Of a stretch of DNA of 39,700 bases, positions 24,783 through 33,165 are shown one piece after another; position 1 is the first letter of the stretch; every line of letters begins with the position of its first letter. The notes under the pieces were generated by a model, which had not been told where the DNA came from, did not search any database, and saw nothing but the letters and a program-made list of their open reading frames with translations. The position numbers and the translations under genes are program-made. Source of the DNA: JAGVJT01 sp964513205 (GTDB lineage Bacteria; Pseudomonadota; Gammaproteobacteria; Legionellales; Legionellaceae); the NCBI GenBank assembly GCA_964513205.1, contig CAZELP010000017.1, positions 1 through 39,700 on the forward strand, in the 5' to 3' direction.

Positions 24783-25730
24783 ATGAAGTTGTTGCGTGGA
24801 TTAAATTCTTTGGCAGCCCTTAACAAAGGGGCTGCTTTGACTATTGGTAATTTCGACGGCGTGCATCAAGGGCATCAGGCCTTGTTAAAGCGACTATGTG
24901 AGCAGGCTCGTGCGCGTGATCTTCCGAGTGTTGTTTTATTTTTTGAACCACAACCTTTGGAATATTTTAAACCACAGACGATTGCGCGTCTGATGTCGCG
25001 TCAACAAAAGTTAAAATTTTTAAAAAAAATTGGTGTGGATTACGCCTATTGTATCAATTTCAATCATGATTATGCCAATTTGCCTTGTGACGTATTTGCA
25101 CAACAATATGTCTTCGGACTTTTTAAGGCTCGGTATGTATTGGTTGGAGAGGACTTTCGTTTTGGAAAAAATCGTCTTGGAACGCCAGATTATTTGATCA
25201 AGCTTGCAGCAGAAAATGCGTGCGAAGTTGAAACCTTCGGTGATTTTGTAGAAAATGATAGACGCATTAGTTCCACTGAAATTCGAAATGCATTAGCGAA
25301 TGGAGATTTGGCTGGAGCGCACGCGGCTTTAGGGCGTCCTTATAGTCTATATGGTCGTGTGGTAAAAGGAGAGGGGCGGGGCCGGTGTTTTGGTGTTCCA
25401 ACAGCAAATGTTTGGACCAAAACACGTACTTTACCTTTAAGTGGTGTGTTTCTTGTACAAGTTCTTGTAAAAAATATCATGTACTGGGGCGTTGCCAATG
25501 TTGGGCATCGTCCTACTTTTAATGGAACGTATTCGAGACTGGAAGTCCATTTGTTTGATTTTGATGGTTCTTTGTATCACACGTACATAGAAGTTTTTTT
25601 TATAGCGCAATTGCGAGAAGAGCGAAAATTCCCTTCGGTGGAGACGCTTGTTGCGCAAATTTATAAAGATTGCGAACAAGCAAAAGCTTTGATTCGTAAG
25701 GGATTATTGGGAACAATACACAATGACTGA
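24783..25730 (+). CDS. ribF: Bifunctional riboflavin kinase / FAD synthetase
   Basis: A 315-residue enzyme converting riboflavin to FMN and then FAD. The N-terminal nucleotidyltransferase half has LTIGNFDGVHQGHQALL and VLVGEDFRFGKNRLG, followed by STEIRNAL. The C-terminal kinase half has GRVVKGEGRGRCFGVPTANV and LEVHLFDFDGSLY. Length is normal. It overlaps ileS by 8 bases, the usual gammaproteobacterial ribF-ileS-lspA arrangement. Confidence 0.97.
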   Translation: MKLLRGLNSLAALNKGAALTIGNFDGVHQGHQALLKRLCEQARARDLPSVVLFFEPQPLEYFKPQTIARLMSRQQKLKFLKKIGVDYAYCINFNHDYANLPCDVFAQQYVFGLFKARYVLVGEDFRFGKNRLGTPDYLIKLAAENACEVETFGDFVENDRRISSTEIRNALANGDLAGAHAALGRPYSLYGRVVKGEGRGRCFGVPTANVWTKTRTLPLSGVFLVQVLVKNIMYWGVANVGHRPTFNGTYSRLEVHLFDFDGSLYHTYIEVFFIAQLREERKFPSVETLVAQIYKDCEQAKALIRKGLLGTIHND

Positions 25731-28518
25731 CTACAAACAAACGTTAAATTTACCCAGCACGACTTTTCCTATGAAAGCAAGTCTGGCTGAACGTGAACCT
25801 TCTCGCTTATCGCGTTGGAAGGAGAATGATATTTACGCACAAATTCGACGTTCACGCCGTGGTCGTCCTGCTTTCGTTCTGCATGATGGTCCTCCCTATG
25901 CCAATGGTCATTTACATTGTGGGCATGCGCTGAATAAAATTCTGAAAGACATTATTGTGAAATCGAAAACATTGAGTGGTTTCGATGCCCCTTTTGTGCC
26001 CGGATGGGATTGTCATGGTTTGCCGATAGAACTGAATGTTGAGAAGAAAATCGGAAAGGTGGGTGTTAAAGTCGATGCAAAAACATTTCGACAACATTGT
26101 CGAGAATATGCCAAAACTCAAATTGATATACAACGTGAAGAGTTTCAGCGCCTGGGTGTTTTCGGTGATTGGCAAAATCCATACACCACAATGAATTTCA
26201 CTTACGAAGCCAACATTGTTCGCGCATTGGCACGAATTATTGAAAATGGGCATCTGCAACAAGGATTTAAACCTGTTCATTGGTGTATTGATTGTGGATC
26301 CTCTTTGGCCGAAGCTGAAGTCGATTATGAAAATAAGAAATCACCATCTATTGATGTAGCATTTAAAGTGGTCGAACCTCTAAGTTGCTTGAAGCAATTT
26401 GAGGTAAACGAGCAGTGCGTCGAATTAATTTTCCCGATTTGGACAACAACACCTTGGACATTACCCGCGAATGAGGCTGTTGCCCTTCATCCTGATATTG
26501 AGTACGCGCTGGTTCAAAACAACGATAAAGCCTATATAATTGCCAAAGAACTGGTAGATGAGGTCATGTCTCGTTTTGGCCTTTCTGACTACCATATCGT
26601 CACTACAGTCAAAGGCCAGCAATTAGATGGAATTCGGCTTTCTCATCCTTTCTACGAAAAAATTGTACCTGTTGTGCTTTCTTCTCATGTCACGACTGAT
26701 TCTGGAACCGGATGTGTCCATACCGCTCCAGCGCATGGACCCGATGACTATCAGGTCGGATTGTCGTATCAATTACCTTTGGAAAGCCCCGTCATGGGAA
26801 ATGGATGCTATGTCGAGCATTTGCCCTTATTTGCTGGGCTATTTGTACGTAAAGCAGATGCATTGGTTCTGGATGTTCTGCGAGAAAAACAAACGCTGCT
26901 GCATGAAACAACAATAGAGCATAGTTATCCCCATTGCTGGCGACACAAGACACCGGTCATTTTTAGAGCAACACCGCAGTGGTTTATTTCGATGGATAAG
27001 AATGGTCTTCGATCGGATTTATTAAAGCATGTTGATGAGGTAACTTGGATTCCAAATTGGGGCAAGGCGCGTATTCAAAAAATGATACAGGATCGGCCTG
27101 ATTGGTGTATCTCAAGACAACGATCATGGGGAACACCGTTGCCTTTGTTTATTCATCGAGAAACACAAGCATTGCATCCCAAAACAATTTTTTTCTTAGA
27201 AGAAATTGCTTTATTAATTGAAGAAAAGGGCATTGACGCTTGGTTTGATTTAGATGCAAGCGCTTTGCTTGGAGACGAGGCTCAAGATTACCAAAAATTA
27301 ACGGATACATTAGATGTATGGTTTGATTCTGGTGTTTCTCATTTTTGTGTACTGGGCTCAGGGCAGCATGATCACACTCCCGCCGACGTTTACTTTGAAG
27401 GCTCTGACCAACATCGTGGTTGGTTTAATTCATCTTTGACCACCGCTGTTGCGATCAATCAAAAAGCACCTTATCACACCGTTCTAACGCACGGTTATAC
27501 GGTTGACGCTGAAGGACGTAAACTTTCAAAGTCAAAAGGAAATTACGTCGCGCTTGATCAACTGATTCATCAACATGGGGCGGATATTTTAAGGCTTTGG
27601 GTGTCTTCTACGGATTATCGAAATGAAGTGAGTATTTCTGAAGAAATTTTGAAACGAACGTCTGATGCTTATCGTCGTATCCGAAATACAGCGCGTTTTC
27701 TACTGTCAAATTTATTTGATTTTGATCCAAAGCATGCTGATTGTGACGCTTCTGATTTGGTTTGGTTGGATCAGTGGATAATCAAACGTTGTCAAAATCT
27801 GCAAGAAGAAATTATAGAGGCATACGACGCTTATCATTTTCATGCCATTTATCAGAAAATTCATAATTTTTGTGCGGTTGATTTAGGCAGTTTTTATTTG
27901 GATGTGATTAAAGATCGTCAATATACGACGCCTGTTGCTAGCCAAGCAAGACGATCTTGTCAGATTGCCATGTATCATGTATTACAAGCTTTGACGCGTT
28001 GGCTTGCGCCTATTCTGTCATTCACTGCCGAGGAAATATGGGAGGCTATGCCAGGATATCACAATCAGACACTGTTTGTGGAAACGTGGTATGAAGGATT
28101 TCCTAAGCTTGAAGTGGACATGGCAACAGGAGAGCGTTTAATTTTGATACGCAATGAAGTGAATAAAGAACTTGAGGTCGCAAGACAAAGTGGAAAAATT
28201 GGTTCTTCTTTGGAAGCCAATGTGACACTTTTTGTTCAGAAAGATGATTTTGAAATGTTGTCTGCCATGGAACAAGATCTCCGTTTCTTATTGATTACGT
28301 CAACCGCATCGGTTAAATCTTGGGATGATCGCCCAACGGACTGTACTGTTTCGTCTGAGTTGGATCTGGGTATACTCGCTCAAGCTTCTTCTGCAAAGAA
28401 ATGCGCGCGTTGTTGGCATCGAAGAGAAGATGTTGGCGTCGACGAAACTCACCCTGAACTGTGCGGACGTTGTATTGGAAATATCACAGGAAAAGACGAA
28501 GTCAGGGTGTATGCATGA
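25723..28518 (+). CDS. ileS: Isoleucyl-tRNA synthetase
   Basis: A 931-residue class I synthetase. The HIGH-type motif is ANGHLHCGHALNK, the KMSKS motif is GRKLSKSKGNYV, and the editing-domain segment WTTTPWTLPANEA is present. The C-terminal zinc finger has CARCWHRRE and CGRCI. This is the bacterial-type IleRS with zinc site. It overlaps ribF at the start and lspA at the end (ATGA). Confidence 0.98.
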   Translation: MTDYKQTLNLPSTTFPMKASLAEREPSRLSRWKENDIYAQIRRSRRGRPAFVLHDGPPYANGHLHCGHALNKILKDIIVKSKTLSGFDAPFVPGWDCHGLPIELNVEKKIGKVGVKVDAKTFRQHCREYAKTQIDIQREEFQRLGVFGDWQNPYTTMNFTYEANIVRALARIIENGHLQQGFKPVHWCIDCGSSLAEAEVDYENKKSPSIDVAFKVVEPLSCLKQFEVNEQCVELIFPIWTTTPWTLPANEAVALHPDIEYALVQNNDKAYIIAKELVDEVMSRFGLSDYHIVTTVKGQQLDGIRLSHPFYEKIVPVVLSSHVTTDSGTGCVHTAPAHGPDDYQVGLSYQLPLESPVMGNGCYVEHLPLFAGLFVRKADALVLDVLREKQTLLHETTIEHSYPHCWRHKTPVIFRATPQWFISMDKNGLRSDLLKHVDEVTWIPNWGKARIQKMIQDRPDWCISRQRSWGTPLPLFIHRETQALHPKTIFFLEEIALLIEEKGIDAWFDLDASALLGDEAQDYQKLTDTLDVWFDSGVSHFCVLGSGQHDHTPADVYFEGSDQHRGWFNSSLTTAVAINQKAPYHTVLTHGYTVDAEGRKLSKSKGNYVALDQLIHQHGADILRLWVSSTDYRNEVSISEEILKRTSDAYRRIRNTARFLLSNLFDFDPKHADCDASDLVWLDQWIIKRCQNLQEEIIEAYDAYHFHAIYQKIHNFCAVDLGSFYLDVIKDRQYTTPVASQARRSCQIAMYHVLQALTRWLAPILSFTAEEIWEAMPGYHNQTLFVETWYEGFPKLEVDMATGERLILIRNEVNKELEVARQSGKIGSSLEANVTLFVQKDDFEMLSAMEQDLRFLLITSTASVKSWDDRPTDCTVSSELDLGILAQASSAKKCARCWHRREDVGVDETHPELCGRCIGNITGKDEVRVYA

Positions 28519-29000
28519 CTTCTAAAATGACTTTGGCGATGGGATATTTCATCAGTTTTATGGTAATTGGTCTCGATTATTTGACGAAGCTCTATGCGAT
28601 GTCTCATTTGTATCCATATCAACCAGAGTCGGTTTTGGCCGTTTTGAATTGGACTTTGGCGTTCAATACTGGATCTGCATTTAGTTTTTTACATAATGCA
28701 GGTCCTTGGCATCATTGGCTTTTGGGTGGTTTCAGTGGACTTATGTCCGTTATCATTGCCATTTGGATGACGCGTGTGCCTGCAAAAAAAATTGAATTTT
28801 ATGGATTAAGTTTGATTTTAGGCGGCGCTATTGGAAATTTAATTGACAGATTGTTACATGGGCATGTGATTGATTTTATTGATGTTTTTTATAAAACGTA
28901 TCACTGGCCGGTTTTTAATGTGGCCGATATGGCCATTTGTGTTGGGGCATTATTTTTGATGCTTGAGCGATTTTTCGAGTCCAGGATTGAGACAAAATAA
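28515..29000 (+). CDS. lspA: Lipoprotein signal peptidase (signal peptidase II)
   Basis: A 161-residue inner-membrane aspartic protease with four membrane segments that cleaves prolipoprotein signals. Conserved regions are FNTGSAFSFL, GGAIGNLIDRLLHGHVIDFI with D111, and PVFNVADMAI with D138, the catalytic pair. The ATG overlaps the ileS stop (ATGA). Its last 51 bases overlap the 3' end of folK on the opposite strand. Confidence 0.97.
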   Translation: MTSKMTLAMGYFISFMVIGLDYLTKLYAMSHLYPYQPESVLAVLNWTLAFNTGSAFSFLHNAGPWHHWLLGGFSGLMSVIIAIWMTRVPAKKIEFYGLSLILGGAIGNLIDRLLHGHVIDFIDVFYKTYHWPVFNVADMAICVGALFLMLERFFESRIETK

Positions 29001-29384
29001 AGGTCCGTAAACAAATTCACGTTGCAAGATTCTTGGATGTGGAATAGTCAATTTCTTTGAGTTTACTTTTTTTGTACCATAGACTAAAAGATCGATGTCT
29101 AATGTACGTGAACCCCATCGTTTTTTTCGAATGCGTTTTTGTTTTGTTTCAATCTTGATGCAATGTTGATGCAAATGCTTTAAAGATAATTTAGTTTTCA
29201 GTTCGACCACCGTGTTGCAATATTGCGGTTGATATGCTTGTCCCAGAGGTTTTGTTGATTCTAGGGGGGATGTCTTGACGAGCACGCTCCTAGGGAGTTT
29301 CCTTAATGCAGATAGCGCCTTTCTGATCTGACGCTTGGGTGTTTTCAGATTGCTACCAAGCCCAAGATAACAGCGGGTGCTCAT
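28950..29384 (-). CDS. folK: 2-amino-4-hydroxy-6-hydroxymethyldihydropteridine pyrophosphokinase
   Basis: A 144-residue HPPK of folate synthesis, transferring pyrophosphate from ATP to the pterin. Evidence is YLGLGSNL at the start, PQYCNTVVEL, WGSRTLDIDLL and TIPHPRILQREFVYGPL, which form the ATP and pterin sites. It is slightly short at the C-terminus compared with E. coli (about 159). Its start overlaps the pcnB stop (ATGA), and its tail runs 51 bases into the lspA reading frame in convergent orientation. Confidence 0.95.
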   Translation of the reverse strand: MSTRCYLGLGSNLKTPKRQIRKALSALRKLPRSVLVKTSPLESTKPLGQAYQPQYCNTVVELKTKLSLKHLHQHCIKIETKQKRIRKKRWGSRTLDIDLLVYGTKKVNSKKLTIPHPRILQREFVYGPLFCLNPGLEKSLKHQK

Positions 29385-30742
29385 GATGGAGTCGAAGATT
29401 TTTTACGGCGTTTTCGACGGCCTTGGGGTTTCTCATCCAGCATGTTGATCATTTCGGCTTGTTTATCTGCTGATTCATCTTGAAACTTAGTCCACCATTC
29501 TGCCAATTCCATTGATTCATCACCCGAAAGTGAACGCAATGCGAGTAAATCGAATGCAGCACGAAATCGAGGATGTTCCATGGTCTGGTATGCTCGATGT
29601 CCTGTGCGTTTCTCAAATCGAAATTGTAAAAGCCACATCTCGCGAATCACTTGAAGGAATCTTTTCGGAATCATGGTCATTTTACACTGCTCAGAAAGCA
29701 CCACGGACATTGCTTGCTCCAATGCAGTCAATGGTTCGATTGCGAGAGTTTCCTGAAGATTTCTCATGGTTTCTTTGAGAGGAAACCATAATAAAACTGC
29801 AAACAAAAATGCAGGATTAACAGGCTTTTCACTTTTTAAGCGTGAATCGGTATTTTCTAGTGCGAGCACAATGAGGGCGTTGACCTCATGTCGCTCATAG
29901 AAAGAGAAAGTCATGGGAAACAGATATTGAAATAGGCCGTATTGTATCAACAAGCGCTGGACCGTTTCTCCTGCGCCACAGTGATACAGTTTCACCATTT
30001 CATCAAACAGTCTTGAGTTCGAGACGTGTTGAATCAAATGGTTGAGACGATGCATTGATTCTGCTGTTTTCTCTTCAATATCAAATTTTAATTTTGCACT
30101 AAATCGGATTGCTCGAATCATTCTGACCGGATCTTCCGCATAACGCATATCAGGGTTGCCTATCATGCGGATCAGACGCTTTTGGATGTCTCCAACGCCA
30201 CCCGTGTAATCAATAATTGAAGCAGTCGTGAGATCATAGTATAGGGCGTTGATGGTAAAGTCGCGGCGCCATGCGTCCTCTTCCAGAGTGCCATATACAT
30301 TATCACGAACAAGCATGCCTCGTTCGTTGGCTTTTTGTTGTGTCGAGTTTGATTCATTTTCTTGTTTTCGAAATGTAGCGACTTCTATTGTTTCTCGATG
30401 AAATAAAATGTGCACTAATTTGAATCGTCGACCAATGATTCTTGCATTTCGAAAAATTTTTTTTATCTGATTGGGAGTTGCATTGGTGGCCACATCAAAA
30501 TCTTTGGGTGCGTGTCTGAGGAGTAGATCACGCACACCGCCACCTACGATATAAGCTTGATAACCAGCTCGGTTCAAGCGGTTTAATACCGTGAGGGCAT
30601 GCTCACTGATCTCTGTTTTTGAGATAGAATGTTGATGGCGCGCTACAACAAAAGCTTTATCAATGTTGAGCTTTTTTGACTTTTTATGGCGCAATAATGT
30701 GCGGATAAACGTGATGATCGTCTTCACCTGGTCATGAGTCAA
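29381..30742 (-). CDS. pcnB: Poly(A) polymerase I
   Basis: A 453-residue class II nucleotidyltransferase adding 3' poly(A) tails to RNA for decay. The head domain shows YIVGGGVRDLLL, KDFDVATNATP with the DxD metal ligands, and RRDFTINALYYD. The tail is basic (GRRKRRKKSS), as in E. coli PcnB. The first possible start is TTG at 30742; no in-frame ATG occurs before the conserved domain, so TTG or an internal GTG must be used. It is coupled to folK. Confidence 0.95.
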   Translation of the reverse strand: MTHDQVKTIITFIRTLLRHKKSKKLNIDKAFVVARHQHSISKTEISEHALTVLNRLNRAGYQAYIVGGGVRDLLLRHAPKDFDVATNATPNQIKKIFRNARIIGRRFKLVHILFHRETIEVATFRKQENESNSTQQKANERGMLVRDNVYGTLEEDAWRRDFTINALYYDLTTASIIDYTGGVGDIQKRLIRMIGNPDMRYAEDPVRMIRAIRFSAKLKFDIEEKTAESMHRLNHLIQHVSNSRLFDEMVKLYHCGAGETVQRLLIQYGLFQYLFPMTFSFYERHEVNALIVLALENTDSRLKSEKPVNPAFLFAVLLWFPLKETMRNLQETLAIEPLTALEQAMSVVLSEQCKMTMIPKRFLQVIREMWLLQFRFEKRTGHRAYQTMEHPRFRAAFDLLALRSLSGDESMELAEWWTKFQDESADKQAEMINMLDEKPQGRRKRRKKSSTPS

Positions 30743-30794
30743 TAACAGCGTTATAGTATAACGATAATCCTTTTAATTTAAAAGAAAAGACACG

Positions 30795-31514
30795 ATGGAA
30801 TGGATAAATAGTCTTGTTGGTTTATGTGCCTTGGTCCTGCTTGAGATTGTGTTGGGTATTGATAATGTCGTGTTTTTAGGAATACTCGCGCAGCGACTAC
30901 CTTCGCATGACAGAAAGCGTGTCACTCAGATGGGATTGACGCTTGCATGGGTGGCGCGTCTTGTGATGTTGGCTTCCGCATTGTGGTTGGTTCGTTTAAC
31001 CAAGCCTTTTTTTACAATAGGTGAGTTATCTTTTTCTGTACATGATTTATTTTTTCTTTTCGGGGGTGTTTTTTTGATTGCGAAAGCAACACAAGAAATC
31101 CACAGCGAAATTTTGGAAGAAGAGTCCAGTGATGTGACCGCTTCGTCCAAAAAGGAAGATAAAAAATTAATTTATTGGAAAGTGGTTTTTCAAATTGCAT
31201 TGATGGACGTCATTTTTTCATTTGATAGTGTGTTAACCGCGGTTGGATTAACAACAGAATATTGGGTGATGAGTGTCGCCATTAGCATTGCAATTTTGGT
31301 GATGCTGTTTGCAAGTCGGTGGGTTAATCATGTCATTGAGCGATACCCGACTCTTAAAATGTTGGCATTGAGCTTTTTAATTTTAATTGGAATGGTTTTA
31401 ATTGCCGATGGGTTTTCTTTACACATTCCTCGCGCATACGTTTATTTTGCAATGGGATTCTCGCTCACAGTCGAGGGGTTAAATTTGATTAGAAGAACAC
31501 GACGAAAGGGGTAA
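30795..31514 (+). CDS. TerC family integral membrane protein
   Basis: A 239-residue protein with about seven membrane helices. TerC signatures are LEIVLGIDNVVFLGILAQRLP near the start and ALMDVIFSFDSVLTAVGLT in the middle, including the conserved acidic residues inside helices. TerC/Alx relatives are linked to metal (manganese, tellurite) handling and to metallation of exported proteins. It is 6 bases upstream of hemJ and likely co-transcribed with it. Confidence 0.93.
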   Translation: MEWINSLVGLCALVLLEIVLGIDNVVFLGILAQRLPSHDRKRVTQMGLTLAWVARLVMLASALWLVRLTKPFFTIGELSFSVHDLFFLFGGVFLIAKATQEIHSEILEEESSDVTASSKKEDKKLIYWKVVFQIALMDVIFSFDSVLTAVGLTTEYWVMSVAISIAILVMLFASRWVNHVIERYPTLKMLALSFLILIGMVLIADGFSLHIPRAYVYFAMGFSLTVEGLNLIRRTRRKG

Positions 31515-31520
31515 TGACCA

Positions 31521-31940
31521 ATGTTATGGGTAAAAGCGTTTCATATTATTGCAATGGTGACTTGGTTTGCCGGCTTATTTTATTTGCCGCGCTTGTTTGT
31601 TTATCACGCTGATACGCACGACCATTTGAGTCTTGAACGATTTAAAATCATGGAGTCTCGATTGTATTATGGTATCACGTGGCCAGGTGGTATTTTAACG
31701 ACTGTTTTGGGTATCTGGTTATTGTTGGAATATATGCCTTATTTTCTTCGGATGCCCTGGCTCCATACCAAGCTTTTATTGGTCTTCTTCATTTGGATTT
31801 ATCATTTGACCTGTGGTTTTTTTCTAAAACGTTTTCGTGAGGGGAAAAACGCTCATACCAGTCGCTACTATCGTTTTTTTAATGAATTGCCGACAGTTCT
31901 GCTGTTGGCGATTGTGATTTTGGTCGTGGTCAAGCCTTGA
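31521..31940 (+). CDS. hemJ: HemJ-like protoporphyrinogen IX oxidase
   Basis: A 139-residue protein with four membrane helices. WVKAFHIIAMVTWFAGLFYLPRLFVYH, then WPGGILTT, WLHTKLLLV and RYYRFFNELPTVLLL, are typical of the HemJ family (haem synthesis, protoporphyrinogen to protoporphyrin). The conserved His in the first helix and the Lys in HTKLLL are present. Older databases label the family as membrane protein or CopD-like. It follows terC closely. Confidence 0.9.
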   Translation: MLWVKAFHIIAMVTWFAGLFYLPRLFVYHADTHDHLSLERFKIMESRLYYGITWPGGILTTVLGIWLLLEYMPYFLRMPWLHTKLLLVFFIWIYHLTCGFFLKRFREGKNAHTSRYYRFFNELPTVLLLAIVILVVVKP

Positions 31941-31990
31941 TTTCTTTTTTCCGAATCGCTTAATATCCGATTCTTTGTATGGAGAGAATC

Positions 31991-32839
31991 ATGAAGGGCG
32001 CATTAAAGGAATTGCTGGAAAAAAAAAGAGTACTGAGCACACAACTGAGTGAAGCACGACAATTATTGAGACAAATTGAGCATCGATTAAAGGAATCCTC
32101 TCCTTTGGCAACGGATGAACAGGGGACTCCTTTGACAAAAGAACAGATTATTCTTGCAGTGGATCGCATCACAGACCGACTAGTGCGTGATGAGACTGAA
32201 CATCAGATTCTTCTATTTCCTATGGATGGTGCTTTACCTTATGCATCACTGATTCGAGAAAGTCTCGAGAAAAAAGGAGCGGATATTCCGTGGTTGACAC
32301 TAAAAATGACCAGTTATACGGGAGTACATTCAGGTCAACTCACTATGGATGACCTTTCAAAAAAGGTTAACTTTATTGATGCGGTTGTTTATGTTGCCGA
32401 TGATGTGATGGATACAGGGAAAACTTCTCTGGCTTTGAGACAAAAATTGATGGAAAAAGGTGCCAAAGAAGTACGCTTTATTCCTTTGGTTGATAAGTAT
32501 AGAGCCGAGCGGGGAGTTCAGGCGTTTCAGTACGGATTTCGTGTTTCTTCAGATGCTTTTATCATCGGATTTGGACTAGATTATCTCGGATATTGTCGCA
32601 ACTTCGGTGATATTCGAGTGGCGGCACTAGATTTATTACCAGATGTCTATGAAAATTTGACGATTACATCTATGGAACAATGGCAAAAAGAATGGATGAA
32701 CATTGACAAGATTTTGATTCGTGTACGAGAAGAAAGTGTCGTCTCTATTCAGCGAGCTTTCAGAACAAAACATGGATTTTTTACCACAACAGATTCACCC
32801 CTATCGCCTACCTCGCAAAATGTGTGTGGGCTGGGTTGA
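31991..32839 (+). CDS. Hypoxanthine-type phosphoribosyltransferase with extended ends
   Basis: A 282-residue protein from the ATG at 31991 (GGAGAG six bases upstream; an ATG at 31979 would put that site inside the gene). The core is a purine phosphoribosyltransferase: LLFPMDGALPYASLI, the PRPP loop VVYVADDVMDTGKTS, and IIGFGLDYLGYCRNFGDIRV near the base site. Family members are usually about 180 residues. Here an N-terminal helix of about 55 residues (coiled-coil-like ELLEKKRVLSTQLSEARQLL) and a C-terminal 60-residue tail are added. The substrate could be hypoxanthine, guanine or another base. Confidence 0.85.
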   Translation: MKGALKELLEKKRVLSTQLSEARQLLRQIEHRLKESSPLATDEQGTPLTKEQIILAVDRITDRLVRDETEHQILLFPMDGALPYASLIRESLEKKGADIPWLTLKMTSYTGVHSGQLTMDDLSKKVNFIDAVVYVADDVMDTGKTSLALRQKLMEKGAKEVRFIPLVDKYRAERGVQAFQYGFRVSSDAFIIGFGLDYLGYCRNFGDIRVAALDLLPDVYENLTITSMEQWQKEWMNIDKILIRVREESVVSIQRAFRTKHGFFTTTDSPLSPTSQNVCGLG

Positions 32840-32853
32840 TGTAACATACACGA

Positions 32854-32889
32854 TGCGTTTGCCTAAATTATAAAATCTGTTTAGGCAAA
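32854..32889. terminator. Bidirectional hairpin between convergent genes
   Basis: A perfect 12-bp inverted repeat (CGTTTGCCTAAA and TTTAGGCAAACG) with a 12-base AT-rich loop lies between the phosphoribosyltransferase and rubredoxin genes, which converge. Neither side has a strong T-run. The position suggests shared transcription ending. Confidence 0.5.
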
Positions 32890-32897
32890 CGATACAA

Positions 32898-33074
32898 TTA
32901 CTCGATCTCGATCATTTCAAAATCTTCTTTTGAAGCACCACAATCTGGGCAAAACCAATTTTCAGGTACTTCTTCCCAAAATGTTCCCGCGGCAATGCCA
33001 TCTTCAGGCCAACCTTTCTCTTCGTCGTAAACGAAACCGCAAATGACACACATGTATTTTCGATAAGTTTTCAT
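32898..33074 (-). CDS. Rubredoxin
   Basis: A 58-residue iron protein carrying single electrons. Both metal loops are present (CVICG near the start, CPDCG near the end), with the family segment YDEEKGWPEDGIAAGTFWEEVP between them. The ATG at 33074 (MKTYRKYMCVICG) is preferred over the in-frame TTG at 33086. Its redox partner is not in the window; rubredoxins of this kind often serve oxidative-stress or alkane-type oxygenases. Confidence 0.96.
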   Translation of the reverse strand: MKTYRKYMCVICGFVYDEEKGWPEDGIAAGTFWEEVPENWFCPDCGASKEDFEMIEIE

Positions 33075-33122
33075 CACAACACACAATTTAGTTTAAAAAA
33101 GTGGCACTATTATAAAATGAGG

Positions 33123-33152
33123 AGATGACACGGTCAACCAACCGAGTCATCT
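33123..33152 (-). terminator. Hairpin after pfp
   Basis: AGATGACaCGGT and ACCGaGTCATCT form an 11-bp stem with one A-A mismatch and a 6-base loop, 14 bases after the pfp stop. On the minus strand it is followed by a partly T-rich stretch, so it is a plausible terminator for pfp. Confidence 0.45.
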
Positions 33153-33165
33153 GAAATAATAGCAC

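Noticed and set aside
25912..26280. 122-residue antisense open frame
   Set aside because: It lies fully inside ileS on the other strand.
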